Shown here piece after piece: positions 40,154 to 48,291 of a stretch of 64,000 nt of DNA (the first letter of the stretch is position 1; the number at the start of each line of letters is the position of its first letter). Source of the DNA: Comamonadaceae bacterium UBA4962 (GTDB lineage: Bacteria; Pseudomonadota; Gammaproteobacteria; Burkholderiales; Burkholderiaceae_C). The position numbers and the translations under genes were made by a program. The notes under the pieces were generated by a model. The model saw only the letters and a program-made list of their open reading frames with translations. It was not told the origin of the DNA and made no database searches. Where the stretch lies: the NCBI GenBank assembly GCA_002397315.1, contig DHAE01000004.1:62001-126000 (forward strand), given 5' to 3'.

Positions 40154-42448
40154 ATGGCAATCAACGCACCAGAAGCGCCCGGAGCGCAGTTTCCCCTGGG
40201 CAAGGGCGCGGCATTGCGGTGGCTCGATGGCCGTATCCGGCATGCGCGCGTGCCTGAATTCCTGTCCATTTCCGTCGAGGAGTGGCGCTGCCGCCCCGAC
40301 AGGGTATTGGATCGCTGCCGCACGTCTTTCGGACGCGCTGATGTGGCGGTGCGCAGCGATGCGACCGCGGAGGATGGCTGGCTGGCCAGCCATGCCGGCG
40401 CGTTCCGCACGTTGCTGGACGTGGATTACGGCCGGCTTCCGCAGGCCCTGGAAGAAGTCGCCGCCAGCATGCCGGGACATCCGCTCGATGGGGTCTTGGT
40501 GCAGCGCATGGTGCCGGCTCCCCGGTTGGTCGGGGTCGCGTCCACGCATCGTATTGCCGACGGAGCTCCGTGGTACTGCATCGAATGGTCCGAGCATGGC
40601 GCCGCAGCCGTGACCGGCGGCCGCGCGACCGGTCGCCAAGTCTGCGTGGCGCGGGATGGGCCTGCCGACCTCCCGGCGCCGACGCCTGAAAACCCCGTGG
40701 CGCGGGTGATGGCCCTGCTCCGGGAGGTCGAGGCAGCCGTCGGCGCTTTCCCTCTGGAGATCGAGTTCGCCCTCGGCACGGCTGCCGATGAAAACGCCCG
40801 GGTCATGTACCTGCTCCAGATGCGGCCCCTGGCCGCTGCCAGGCAATGGACGCTTGCCGGAGGCCGGCCAGGCCGGGCCCGCCTGCCTCCGCTGGAGTTC
40901 CTGGGTGTTCCGGACCGTATTCCGGACGTGGCCGGCGGGCGCACCGTGCTGTCGCTCATGGCGGACTGGAATCCTGCCGAACTCATCGGTGCGCATCCGA
41001 GGCCTCTGGCGCGGTCGCTGTTCGAGCATCTGATTGCCGACGGGGTCTGGTGGGAGGCGCGGGCACGGCTGGGGTACGCACCCGTGCCATCCCCCGATAT
41101 CGCGCTGCTGCGCACCGTGCGTGGCAGGCCTTTCGTGGATGCGCGCCGCAGCGCCAATTCCCTCTTGCCGGCCGGGCTGCCCAGGGATCTGCGTGGGCGC
41201 GTGGTGGACCGGTGGATGGCGCAGTTGGCCGAGAACCCGGCCCTCCATGACAAGGTGGAGTTCTGCATCTTCCGTACGGTGCGGGATTTCACGGTCCCTC
41301 CCCGGCGGGATTCCATATCCCTGAGTCCAGGCGAGCATGACCGGTGGGATGCGGCGTTGCACGCCCTCACCAGAAGGCTGGTGGGGACGGGAAGCGCATC
41401 ACCCCTGGGAGACTGGTGCGCCGTGGTCGCGGACCTGGAGCGTGATGATTTGCGCGGATGGGGCGCCCCTTCGCTGCTGTGCCGCTGCCGTGCAGGCACG
41501 CTCGCGTTCGCCGCCATCGCCCGCCTGGCTTTCGTGGGAGAGGCCCAGTTGCGCTCCGCCGTCCAGCGTGGCGCCCTGTCGCCGGAGCGGGCACTGGCGT
41601 TGCGAGCGGCCGCCCGCAGCGCGCCCATCCCGCATGCTTCCCATGGCGAAGGAATACTGGACTACCTGCGTCCCGGTACCTTCGACATCACCCAGCCGGT
41701 GTGGTTGGGTACCCAGGAGACAAGGACTGCGCGCCATGCTTTCCAGCTGGATGGATGCGAGGCCTCGGCGCTCGACCGTCTTTTGCAGGAGGCGGGACTG
41801 CCCCTGCCCGCCGCCCGGTGGGTGGCCTTCGTCCAGCAGGCGGCGAGCGCGCGGGAGTGGAGCAAGCAGGTCTTCAGCCGACACCTGTCGGCTGCACTCG
41901 AAGACATGGCCGTCCAGGCCGCGGCGGTGGGCCTGGAGCGCGAGCATGCCTCCTGGCTCACGCTGCAGCAATGGCTGCAGGGCCTGCAGGTCGATCCGGC
42001 AACCCGCGCAGCGAACTGGGTGCGCAGGGCGGAGCGCGCGCGCCGCATCCACCTTCAGGAGGCGCGTCTCGTGACGGGCCCCGTGCTGCGCGGACCGGAA
42101 GACCGCGATGTGGCCGACAGCCTTGGAGCCCTGCCGAATTTCATTGGCGGGAGGCCCGTGCATGGACCGTTGGTGGCACTTGATGACCCGGCGCCCCGCG
42201 AGACAACGCAGTTGCGGGGCGCCATCGTGCTCGTCAGCAAGGCTGACCCCGGTTTCGACTGGCTTTTCGGCCAGGGTATCGCGGGGCTCGTGACGGAGTG
42301 GGGCGGCGCCAATTCCCACATGGCCATCCGTTGTGCCGAATTCGGACTGCCGGCGGCGATGGGGTGCGGTGCCTCCGTGTATGCGAAAGCACGCAGGGCG
42401 CGGATGGCCACGATCGACCCGGGGGCCCAGAGCCTGTGGTTCGCATGA
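40154..42448 (+). CDS. L-glutamine kinase-like PEP-synthase-type enzyme (phosphoramidate pathway step 1)
   Basis: 764 residues. N-terminal ATP-grasp half with A-V-R-S-D-A-T-A-E-D-G-W-L-A-S-H-A-G-A-F (about 65-84) and E-I-E-F-A-L-G ... L-L-Q-M-R-P-L (202-226), as in PPDK/PEP synthase. The C-terminus is the swivelling phosphohistidine domain, W-G-G-A-N-S-H-M-A-I-R with His722. There is no PEP-binding TIM barrel. The middle (about 240-640) is unlike PPDK. This is the architecture of Cj1418, which phosphorylates the amide nitrogen of glutamine. The neighbours are homologues of the next enzymes, which strengthens the call. AGGAGG (40147-40152) lies only one base before ATG, abnormally close, so the start may be wrong or initiation weak. 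It opens the operon. Confidence 0.82.
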   Translation: MAINAPEAPGAQFPLGKGAALRWLDGRIRHARVPEFLSISVEEWRCRPDRVLDRCRTSFGRADVAVRSDATAEDGWLASHAGAFRTLLDVDYGRLPQALEEVAASMPGHPLDGVLVQRMVPAPRLVGVASTHRIADGAPWYCIEWSEHGAAAVTGGRATGRQVCVARDGPADLPAPTPENPVARVMALLREVEAAVGAFPLEIEFALGTAADENARVMYLLQMRPLAAARQWTLAGGRPGRARLPPLEFLGVPDRIPDVAGGRTVLSLMADWNPAELIGAHPRPLARSLFEHLIADGVWWEARARLGYAPVPSPDIALLRTVRGRPFVDARRSANSLLPAGLPRDLRGRVVDRWMAQLAENPALHDKVEFCIFRTVRDFTVPPRRDSISLSPGEHDRWDAALHALTRRLVGTGSASPLGDWCAVVADLERDDLRGWGAPSLLCRCRAGTLAFAAIARLAFVGEAQLRSAVQRGALSPERALALRAAARSAPIPHASHGEGILDYLRPGTFDITQPVWLGTQETRTARHAFQLDGCEASALDRLLQEAGLPLPAARWVAFVQQAASAREWSKQVFSRHLSAALEDMAVQAAAVGLEREHASWLTLQQWLQGLQVDPATRAANWVRRAERARRIHLQEARLVTGPVLRGPEDRDVADSLGALPNFIGGRPVHGPLVALDDPAPRETTQLRGAIVLVSKADPGFDWLFGQGIAGLVTEWGGANSHMAIRCAEFGLPAAMGCGASVYAKARRARMATIDPGAQSLWFA

Positions 42449-43074
42449 TCCCGGACCGGTTGCGCATCGGCATCACCCAGCGGCGTATCGCCGGAACTGC
42501 GGATGCCTGGGCCCGGGATGCCCTGGATGCCCATTGGGGCGATTGGCTGGCCTCGTGCTGGCCTCGCAGCCGCTTCCTCGGCATCCCCAATTTTTCTGAT
42601 CCCGCGCTGGCCGTGCGCCACGTCGTGGAATGGGATACCGACCTGCTGGTGCTGGGGGGCGGCGAGGACGTCGGGACTACACCCGAGCGCGATGCCGTGG
42701 AGCGCGCCCTGCTGGACCATGCGCGCGCCCGGTCCGGGCCGGTGATCGGAGTGTGCCGTGGCATGCAGATGCTGCATGCGGCCGAAGGCGGCGAACTCGT
42801 GCGACGCACCGGGCATGCCGCCAGCCCGCATCCGCTGCAGGGCAGGGTGCCGGCGGATACCTGCGTCAATTCCTGGCACCATTGGTGCATCGACCATCCC
42901 GGACCGCGGTGGCAGGTGCTGGCGCGGGCTCCCGACGGCAGCGTTGAGGCCATGCGCCACGCCCGGTTGCCGTGGCTGGGACTCATGTGGCATCCCGAGC
43001 GGCCCGGGGGATCCTTCCCCGCCATGTGGGAGTGGATCCACGACATCATCGCAAATATACGGAGGGATGCATGA
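42445..43074 (+). CDS. Class I glutamine amidotransferase, gamma-glutamyl-CDP-amidate hydrolase-like
   Basis: 209 residues of peptidase C26 type. Catalytic Cys104 in I-G-V-C-R-G-M-Q-M-L, His183 and Glu185 in M-W-H-P-E-R, with GGGEDVG at 71-77 and VNSWHHW at 141-147. In the Campylobacter pathway the Cj1417 homologue removes glutamate from CDP-L-glutamine, freeing cytidine diphosphoramidate. The fold alone would also fit gamma-Glu-GABA hydrolases (PuuD); the operon decides. Its ATG overlaps the previous stop (ATGA, 42445-42448). Confidence 0.8.
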   Translation: MIPDRLRIGITQRRIAGTADAWARDALDAHWGDWLASCWPRSRFLGIPNFSDPALAVRHVVEWDTDLLVLGGGEDVGTTPERDAVERALLDHARARSGPVIGVCRGMQMLHAAEGGELVRRTGHAASPHPLQGRVPADTCVNSWHHWCIDHPGPRWQVLARAPDGSVEAMRHARLPWLGLMWHPERPGGSFPAMWEWIHDIIANIRRDA

Positions 43075-43832
43075 CGCTTGGGCCTGTCATGGCGTGGGAC
43101 TACACCCGGCTGGCTGACGCCTACGACCGGCGCGCCGATTACCACGCCGGCCTCGTCGCCCGCACGATCGACGCCATGGACATGGCTCCTGGCACGCTGG
43201 CGCTGGAGGTGGGTGCCGGCACTGGCAAGCTCACGGGGCTGCTGTGCCGGCCCGGCCTGGAGGTCCTGGCCACCGAGCCCAACGCCCGCATGCGGGATAT
43301 CGCGCTGGGCAAGCCGGCGCTGCGGACCGGCGTCCGCTGGGTGGCCTGCCGTGGCGAGGCGTTGCCGTTGCGCGCGGCATCGGCGGGCCTCGTCGCCTAC
43401 GGCTCGTCCTTCAATGTCCTCCCCGTCCGTGCGGCCCTCGACGAATGCGCCCGGGTGCTCGCGCCCGGCGGGTACTGGATGGCGCTGTGGAACCACCGTG
43501 ACCTGGACGATCCCCTCCAGCGCGAGGTGGAGGCACTGATACGCCGCCGTCTGCCCGCCTACGACTACGGCCGGCGCCGCGCCTCCCCCGAGCCCGACGT
43601 CGCGGCGCATGGAGCGTTCGGCACGGTCCGGGCCGACGCGCAGCGCTTCGTGATCGAGATGCCGGCCGCGGACTGGCTGCAGGCCTGGCAATCCCATGCC
43701 ACCCTGGAGCGGCAGGCAGGGTCGTCGCTGCCGCACATCCTCGAGGGCATCCGCGCGCTGGTGGGCGATGCGCGGATGCTCCAGGTGCCCTATATCACCC
43801 GCGTGTGGACAGCGCGCCGCGTCGCGGCATGA
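43071..43832 (+). CDS. Class I SAM-dependent methyltransferase
   Basis: 253 residues with motif I L-A-L-E-V-G-A-G-T-G-K-L-T (about 43-55), an acidic residue after strand 2 (ATEPN), and a post-motif RGEALPLRAASAGLVAYGSSFN. In the C. jejuni capsule locus Cj1419 and Cj1420 are methyltransferases that make the O-methyl of O-methyl phosphoramidate; by position this is their counterpart, though methylation of the glycan itself is possible. GGAGGG at 43061-43066 and an ATGA overlap with the previous gene fix the start. Confidence 0.82.
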   Translation: MTLGPVMAWDYTRLADAYDRRADYHAGLVARTIDAMDMAPGTLALEVGAGTGKLTGLLCRPGLEVLATEPNARMRDIALGKPALRTGVRWVACRGEALPLRAASAGLVAYGSSFNVLPVRAALDECARVLAPGGYWMALWNHRDLDDPLQREVEALIRRRLPAYDYGRRRASPEPDVAAHGAFGTVRADAQRFVIEMPAADWLQAWQSHATLERQAGSSLPHILEGIRALVGDARMLQVPYITRVWTARRVAA

Positions 43833-44608
43833 GCAGCCGTCCCCGACAGGCCGTGGTGCTCGCCGCCGGGCGCGGCAGCCGCATGGGTGCGTCCACGGAC
43901 CATCGTCCCAAATGCCTGTATCCGCTGGCTGGCGAACCCATTCTGGAGTGGACCCTGCGGGGATTGCGCGCCCAGGGCGTGGACCGGGTGCTGGTCATCG
44001 GCGGATGGTGTGGGGACATGCTGCGGCCCTGGGCGACGGAACTGCGTATCAATGCGCAATGGCAGACGACCAACATGGTTCGATCCTTGATGCTGGCCTC
44101 CGACTGGCTGCAGGCGGAACCGACGCTGATCGTGTACGGCGACGGTGCCTACGGCGCCCGGGCCCTGGCAATGGCCCTGGCACCTTCGGAACACGACCTG
44201 CTGGTCCCTGTCGATACCTGCTGGCTGGAACTCTGGCGCAGGCGTTTCGACGACCCGCTGCAGGATGCCGAAACCCTGCAGTTGCGGGAGGGCCGCATTC
44301 TTTCCATCGGCCAGCGCCCGCAGGCCTTGCAAGAAGTGCAAGGACAATTCATGGGAATGCTGCGCACTACTCCCCAAGGATGGGAGTTCATGGCCCGCCA
44401 CTTGGAGCGCACGGAAGCCGTGTCAGGGCGTGCCGCGCTCGACCGCCTGGACATGACGGGCCTGCTCTCGCGCCTGGTGCAGGACGGCGCCGCGCTGCAT
44501 GCGGCAGAGGTCGCCGGCGGCTGGGTGGAGGTCGATTCGATTTCGGATGCGGCAGCCGTCGAGAAGGCTTTGGCCGAGGGGGCGTTCTCGCATGACTTCC
44601 GTGATTGA
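43829..44608 (+). CDS. Sugar-nucleotidyltransferase-fold cytidylyltransferase (CTP:phosphoglutamine type)
   Basis: 259 residues. The nucleotide-binding N-terminus A-V-V-L-A-A-G-R-G-S-R-M-G (8-20) and P-K-C-L (27-30) mark the fold, with the metal Asp in Y-G-D-G-A-Y-G at 103-109. This matches the LicC-like branch that transfers CMP to small phosphate acceptors. In the pathway, the Cj1416 homologue joins CTP and phosphoglutamine into CDP-L-glutamine. ATG 43829 overlaps the methyltransferase stop (ATGA). A phosphocholine cytidylyltransferase is the alternative, but no choline kinase is present. Confidence 0.8.
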   Translation: MSSRPRQAVVLAAGRGSRMGASTDHRPKCLYPLAGEPILEWTLRGLRAQGVDRVLVIGGWCGDMLRPWATELRINAQWQTTNMVRSLMLASDWLQAEPTLIVYGDGAYGARALAMALAPSEHDLLVPVDTCWLELWRRRFDDPLQDAETLQLREGRILSIGQRPQALQEVQGQFMGMLRTTPQGWEFMARHLERTEAVSGRAALDRLDMTGLLSRLVQDGAALHAAEVAGGWVEVDSISDAAAVEKALAEGAFSHDFRD

Positions 44609-45158
44609 AGCCCCGGCAGCGCCTGTCCTGTGGATCACCGGGTTGTCGGGCGCCGGCAAGAGCACCCTGGCGCAGGCGGTGGTGGCTCGCCTGCGCGGCG
44701 AGGGCCTGCGTCCCCTGCTGCTCGATGGCGACGGGGTGCGGGAGGCGCTCGAGCCCCTCGCATCGGAAGGGGCGCGCCACGAACACACGCCCGAACTGCG
44801 GGCCGCGCGGGCCTGGCGAATGGCCCGGCTCGCAAGGCTGGCGGCGGGGCAGGGCGTACCCGTCGTGGTGGCAACGATTTCGCTGCTGCATGCCGTGCAG
44901 GCCTGGAGTCGCGCGGGAGCAGTGCCGTACGCGGAAATCCTGCTGCATGCGGACCTGGAAATGCTGAGGCAGCGCAAGCCGGAGCTTTACTGCGAAGGAG
45001 CGGCGTGCGTCGTGGGCATGGACATCGTGCCTGAGTTCCCACTGGAGCCCGAACTCGTGCTGCACCAGTCATTCGACCCCGCGGATCTGCCCTCGTATTG
45101 CGAGGCTGCCCTGCGCACCTGGCGCAGCATGGTCCATCACCGGGGGGCGAGCCGGTGA
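44592..45158 (+). CDS. CysC-like kinase (cytidine diphosphoramidate kinase candidate)
   Basis: 188 residues of APS-kinase type: Walker A G-L-S-G-A-G-K-S-T at 17-25 and L-D-G-D-G-V-R near 44-50. The rest of the chain drifts from true CysC. No other sulfate-assimilation gene is nearby. In Campylobacter, Cj1415, a CysC relative, adds a 3'-phosphate to cytidine diphosphoramidate, giving a PAPS-like donor. The 17-nt overlap with the cytidylyltransferase gene supports that reading over sulfate activation. Confidence 0.82.
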   Translation: MTSVIEAPAAPVLWITGLSGAGKSTLAQAVVARLRGEGLRPLLLDGDGVREALEPLASEGARHEHTPELRAARAWRMARLARLAAGQGVPVVVATISLLHAVQAWSRAGAVPYAEILLHADLEMLRQRKPELYCEGAACVVGMDIVPEFPLEPELVLHQSFDPADLPSYCEAALRTWRSMVHHRGASR

Positions 45159-46081
45159 TGTCCGCATTCACGGTGGACGTGGTGTCTCCCCAGTTCCCAT
45201 GCGGTGCGGCCTGGCTGGCCAATGCCTTGCTGGAGTTGCAGGTCCCGCTCGCCCATCTCTGGGGTTTCGATACCTCCGGGGAGTGGCTCGCAGGGCCGGA
45301 CGGAACGTCCCGGTATGCCGCTGCGCATGCTCCCTGGCGCCAGACGCTGGCCAGCCTGCGGACAGGCCGTGACTTCCGCTTCATCCAAGGAGTCCGTCCC
45401 CGTTTCACGCATGCATTTCCCTGGCAGATCGCCCGCGCACCGAAGACGGTCTGGATGGTGCGGGACCCGCGCGATGCCCTCCATTCCGAATGGCACCGCC
45501 AGCGCCGGAACGAGGGGCTGCCCCCGGGCGTGGACTTCCCGGATTTCCTGCGGCAGCCCTTCCTGGGCGGCCCGGTGTCCGTGGCAGACATGCTCTGGTT
45601 GCATCTGGCGGCATGGCAGGCCGTGGCCCTTGCCGAGCCGGAAAGGGTGCTGCTGCTGCGTTTCGAAGACTGGAAGCGCAAACCCATCGATGCCCTGGAC
45701 AGGGTGGCGCGCTGGATCGGCGTGCCCACGGACGCGGCGGCCCTGCGCCGCGCCTGCGCAGCTTCCGACGTCAGCCATCTGCAGGCCATCGAGCAGTCGC
45801 TCATGCTGGAAGACCCGCAAACGCGGCAGTTCAACCGGCGCGGCAGCATCTTCGAATGGGAAGGGACATGGCGCCGGGACTGGTACGCAGCCATGGGGCC
45901 GGAGTGGTCCGGGCTGCTCGACGCGCTCGGCTATGCGCCCCTGGACGCCCTGGGGCAGGGTGGCAGCCCCTGCGACTTGCAGGCCATGCTGGCCTGGCGC
46001 GGATTGACCGATCCCCAGGCCCTGGATGTCTGGCTGCGAGCCTTGGCCGGTATCAACACCGAGAGGAGCGCCGCGCAGTGA
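45158..46081 (+). CDS. Sulfotransferase-fold protein (candidate phosphoramidate transferase)
   Basis: 307 residues. The N-terminal loop S-P-Q-F-P-C-G-A-A-W-L-A-N-A-L (10-24) sits where sulfotransferases bind the 5'-phosphosulfate, but the usual catalytic Lys of PKSGTTW is not there. A-P-K-T-V-W-M-V-R-D-P-R-D-A-L-H-S (94-110) matches the 3'-phosphate strand and RDPRDxxxS motif, and R-R-G-S-I-F-E-W-E-G-T-W-R-R-D-W near 228-243 the C-terminal RxGxxGxW loop that also holds the 3'-phosphate. A retained 3'-phosphate site with an altered 5' loop suits a 3'-phospho-CDP-amidate donor (inference). Start and previous stop overlap as TGATG. Confidence 0.78.
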   Translation: MSAFTVDVVSPQFPCGAAWLANALLELQVPLAHLWGFDTSGEWLAGPDGTSRYAAAHAPWRQTLASLRTGRDFRFIQGVRPRFTHAFPWQIARAPKTVWMVRDPRDALHSEWHRQRRNEGLPPGVDFPDFLRQPFLGGPVSVADMLWLHLAAWQAVALAEPERVLLLRFEDWKRKPIDALDRVARWIGVPTDAAALRRACAASDVSHLQAIEQSLMLEDPQTRQFNRRGSIFEWEGTWRRDWYAAMGPEWSGLLDALGYAPLDALGQGGSPCDLQAMLAWRGLTDPQALDVWLRALAGINTERSAAQ

Positions 46082-46905
46082 ATGCCTCCCGAACTGCATC
46101 TGCATCGCCAGCCGCCCTGGTGTACGCCCTGTGGCGCAACCGCCAGCTCATCGGGCAACTGACCTGGCGCGATATCGTCCAGCGCTACAGGGGATCGGTG
46201 CTGGGCATGGCCTGGTCCCTGCTCACGCCGCTGGCGATGCTGCTGATCTACACCTTCGTGTTTTCCACCGTCTTCCCCAGCCGGTGGAGCGGCCTGCCGC
46301 CCTCGAAAGCCCATTTCGCCACCCTGCTTTTCGCCGGGCTGGCCCTGCATGGCTTCTTTTCCGACGTGCTCAACAGGTCCCCTTCGCTGGTGCTCGGCAA
46401 CCCCGGCTATGTCAAGCGCGTGGTGTTTCCTCTGGAGATCCTGCCCGTCGTGGGCGTGGGCGCTGCCGTGTTCCAGCTCGGGGTCAGCATGGCCGTGCTG
46501 GCCGGTGCCCAGTACTGGCTTGCCGGCGGCCTGCCGGTAACGGCTTTCTGGGTGCCTGTGCTCATCGCGCCGCTGGTGCTGGCCGCTTTGGGGTGTGCAT
46601 GGTTCATCGCGTCGCTGGGCGTTTTCCTGCGGGACATCGCGTCCATCCTCGTGCCGTTGACCGCAGCACTCATGTTCCTCTCCCCCGTGTTCTACGCCCA
46701 GGAAGCCGTTCCAGAGCCCTTTCGGGGATGGCTGGGCCTGAACCCCCTGACCTTCGTGATCGAACAGGTCCGCGCTGCCCTGATGTTCGGCCAGGCGCCG
46801 GACTGGCCCGGGCTTGCGGCATACGCCACCGCCGCAGCGCTGGCCGCCTGGGGCGGATACGCATGGTTCCAGTTCACCCGGCAGGGGTTCGCAGATGTCC
46901 TTTGA
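46078..46905 (+). CDS. wzm: ABC-2 polysaccharide exporter permease (Wzm/KpsM type)
   Basis: 275 residues with six membrane helices. Cytoplasmic amphipathic N-terminus LWRNRQLIGQLTWRDIVQRYRGSVLGMAWSLLTPLAM is the typical Wzm/TagG opening, and F-V-F-S-T-V-F-P-S follows helix 1. The C-terminal LGLNPLTFVIEQVRAALMFG is also family text. Start is GTG 46078, with GGAG at 46065-46068 and a 4-nt overlap (GTGA) with the sulfotransferase-like gene. It transports an undecaprenyl-linked glycan with the ATPase next door. Confidence 0.92.
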   Translation: MNASRTASASPAALVYALWRNRQLIGQLTWRDIVQRYRGSVLGMAWSLLTPLAMLLIYTFVFSTVFPSRWSGLPPSKAHFATLLFAGLALHGFFSDVLNRSPSLVLGNPGYVKRVVFPLEILPVVGVGAAVFQLGVSMAVLAGAQYWLAGGLPVTAFWVPVLIAPLVLAALGCAWFIASLGVFLRDIASILVPLTAALMFLSPVFYAQEAVPEPFRGWLGLNPLTFVIEQVRAALMFGQAPDWPGLAAYATAAALAAWGGYAWFQFTRQGFADVL

Positions 46906-48286
46906 AGCCGTGGTCCAGGCGACGGGACTGGGCAAGTCGTACGCCACCTGTGCCCGGCCCTCCGACCGGCTCGTGCAGATGCTGCGCGAGGGGCTGGCCC
47001 GGCTGGCGGGTGGCTGGCCGCAGGCACCGTCTTCCACGGAGTTCCATGCACTCCGGGACATATCCTTGCATATAGCCCGCGGAGAGACCGTCGGCATCAT
47101 CGGCCGCAACGGATCGGGCAAATCCACCTTGCTGCAACTGCTCTGCGGCACTCTCCAGGCCACCACGGGCCGCGTGGAAGTCCGGGGCCGCGTGGCCGCG
47201 CTGCTGGAACTCGGATCGGGCTTCCACCCCGAGTTCTCCGGCCGGGAGAACGTCTTCCTCAATGCGGCGGTGCTCGGCCTCTCCCGCCAGCAGACAGCCG
47301 AGCGCTTCGATGCCATCGCGGCCTTCGCGGACATCGGCGAATTCATGGACCGGCCCCTGAAAAGCTACTCCAGCGGCATGGCCATGCGACTGGCCTTTTC
47401 AGTGATCGCGCATGTGGACGCAGATATTCTCATCATCGACGAAGCCCTTTCCGTCGGCGACGCATTCTTCACCCAGAAATGCATGCGCTATCTGCGCAGC
47501 TTCATGAAGACGGGCACGGTGGTTTTCGTCAGCCATGACATCGAGGCGGTGAAAGCGCTGTGTTCCCGCGTGATCTGGCTCGATGCAGGGGCAGTGCGCC
47601 GCGACGGTGCCACGAAGGCGGTGTGCCAGGACTATCTGGACGCCCTGCTCGCAAATGGAGGCGGCACCGCGTCTTCCCGGGCCGCTGCCATGGACGGGCT
47701 GAATTCCCCGGCAGCCCCGGACCCGCTCCCGCCCTCCGATCCCCGCCAGGATGAATGGCGCAGACGCTCACTATGCAACGATATCCGCGTCTTCTCGTTC
47801 GACAGCGGGCAGGCCGGCCCGGGGGCGGGGGGCTGCACCATCCGTTCGGTCGTTCTGAGGGGCGGGCAGGGTGACGAGATCCCGTGGATCGTCGGTGGCG
47901 AAACGGTCCGGCTGGAAGTGGATGTGGAGTGCCATACGACGTTGCGTTCCCCGATCGTCGGCTTCATGGTCAAGGACCGTACCGGACAGGCGCTTTTCGG
48001 CGACAACACATGGTTGAGCTATCTGGATGGTCCCGTGGCGGCAGATCGCGGGCAGCGCCTGCAGGCGGCCTTCGTGTTCGACATGCCCCGGCTTCCTGCA
48101 GGCGACTACACCATGGTGGTGGCCGTGGCGGATGGCACGCAGCAGGAGAATGTCATGCACCACTGGCTCCATGACGCACTGCGTTTCCGCTCGGAGTCGT
48201 CGAACGTCGCCAATGGTCTGGTGGGGATTCCCATGCGGCGTGTCACGCTCGAGAATGCGGATGGGGGGAGAGGTGGCGGACCCTAA
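46895..48286 (+). CDS. wzt: ABC polysaccharide exporter ATPase with Wzt-type carbohydrate-binding domain
   Basis: 463 residues. ATPase about 1-260: Walker A G-R-N-G-S-G-K-S-T (about 71-79), gate helix region L-E-L-G-S-G-F-H-P-E-F-S-G, signature L-K-S-Y-S-S-G-M-A-M-R and Walker B I-L-I-I-D-E. A low-complexity linker leads to a beta-sandwich domain (about 315-455, IRSVVLRGGQGDEIPWIVGGETVRL ... GFMVKDRTGQALFGDNTW), the Wzt-C domain that reads the non-reducing end cap of the O-polysaccharide before export. Its presence means the glycan has a specific terminal group; the phosphoramidate or methyl made by this operon is the obvious candidate (inference). It overlaps wzm by 11 nt and ends the operon. 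Confidence 0.92.
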   Translation: MSFEAVVQATGLGKSYATCARPSDRLVQMLREGLARLAGGWPQAPSSTEFHALRDISLHIARGETVGIIGRNGSGKSTLLQLLCGTLQATTGRVEVRGRVAALLELGSGFHPEFSGRENVFLNAAVLGLSRQQTAERFDAIAAFADIGEFMDRPLKSYSSGMAMRLAFSVIAHVDADILIIDEALSVGDAFFTQKCMRYLRSFMKTGTVVFVSHDIEAVKALCSRVIWLDAGAVRRDGATKAVCQDYLDALLANGGGTASSRAAAMDGLNSPAAPDPLPPSDPRQDEWRRRSLCNDIRVFSFDSGQAGPGAGGCTIRSVVLRGGQGDEIPWIVGGETVRLEVDVECHTTLRSPIVGFMVKDRTGQALFGDNTWLSYLDGPVAADRGQRLQAAFVFDMPRLPAGDYTMVVAVADGTQQENVMHHWLHDALRFRSESSNVANGLVGIPMRRVTLENADGGRGGGP

Positions 48287-48291
48287 AGGGA

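Noticed and set aside
43829..44608. Phosphocholine cytidylyltransferase (LicC), suggested by the phospholipase C nearby
   Set aside because: No choline kinase, LicD transferase or choline uptake gene in the operon; the phospholipase gene has its own leader and is separated by 164 bp.
44592..46081. A sulfate-activation and sulfation module (true APS kinase plus PAPS sulfotransferase)
   Set aside because: Possible from these two genes alone, but no ATP sulfurylase is present, the kinase departs from CysC outside its nucleotide motifs, the transferase lacks the PKSGTTW lysine, and the five-gene context fits phosphoramidate better. Kept as the main alternative.
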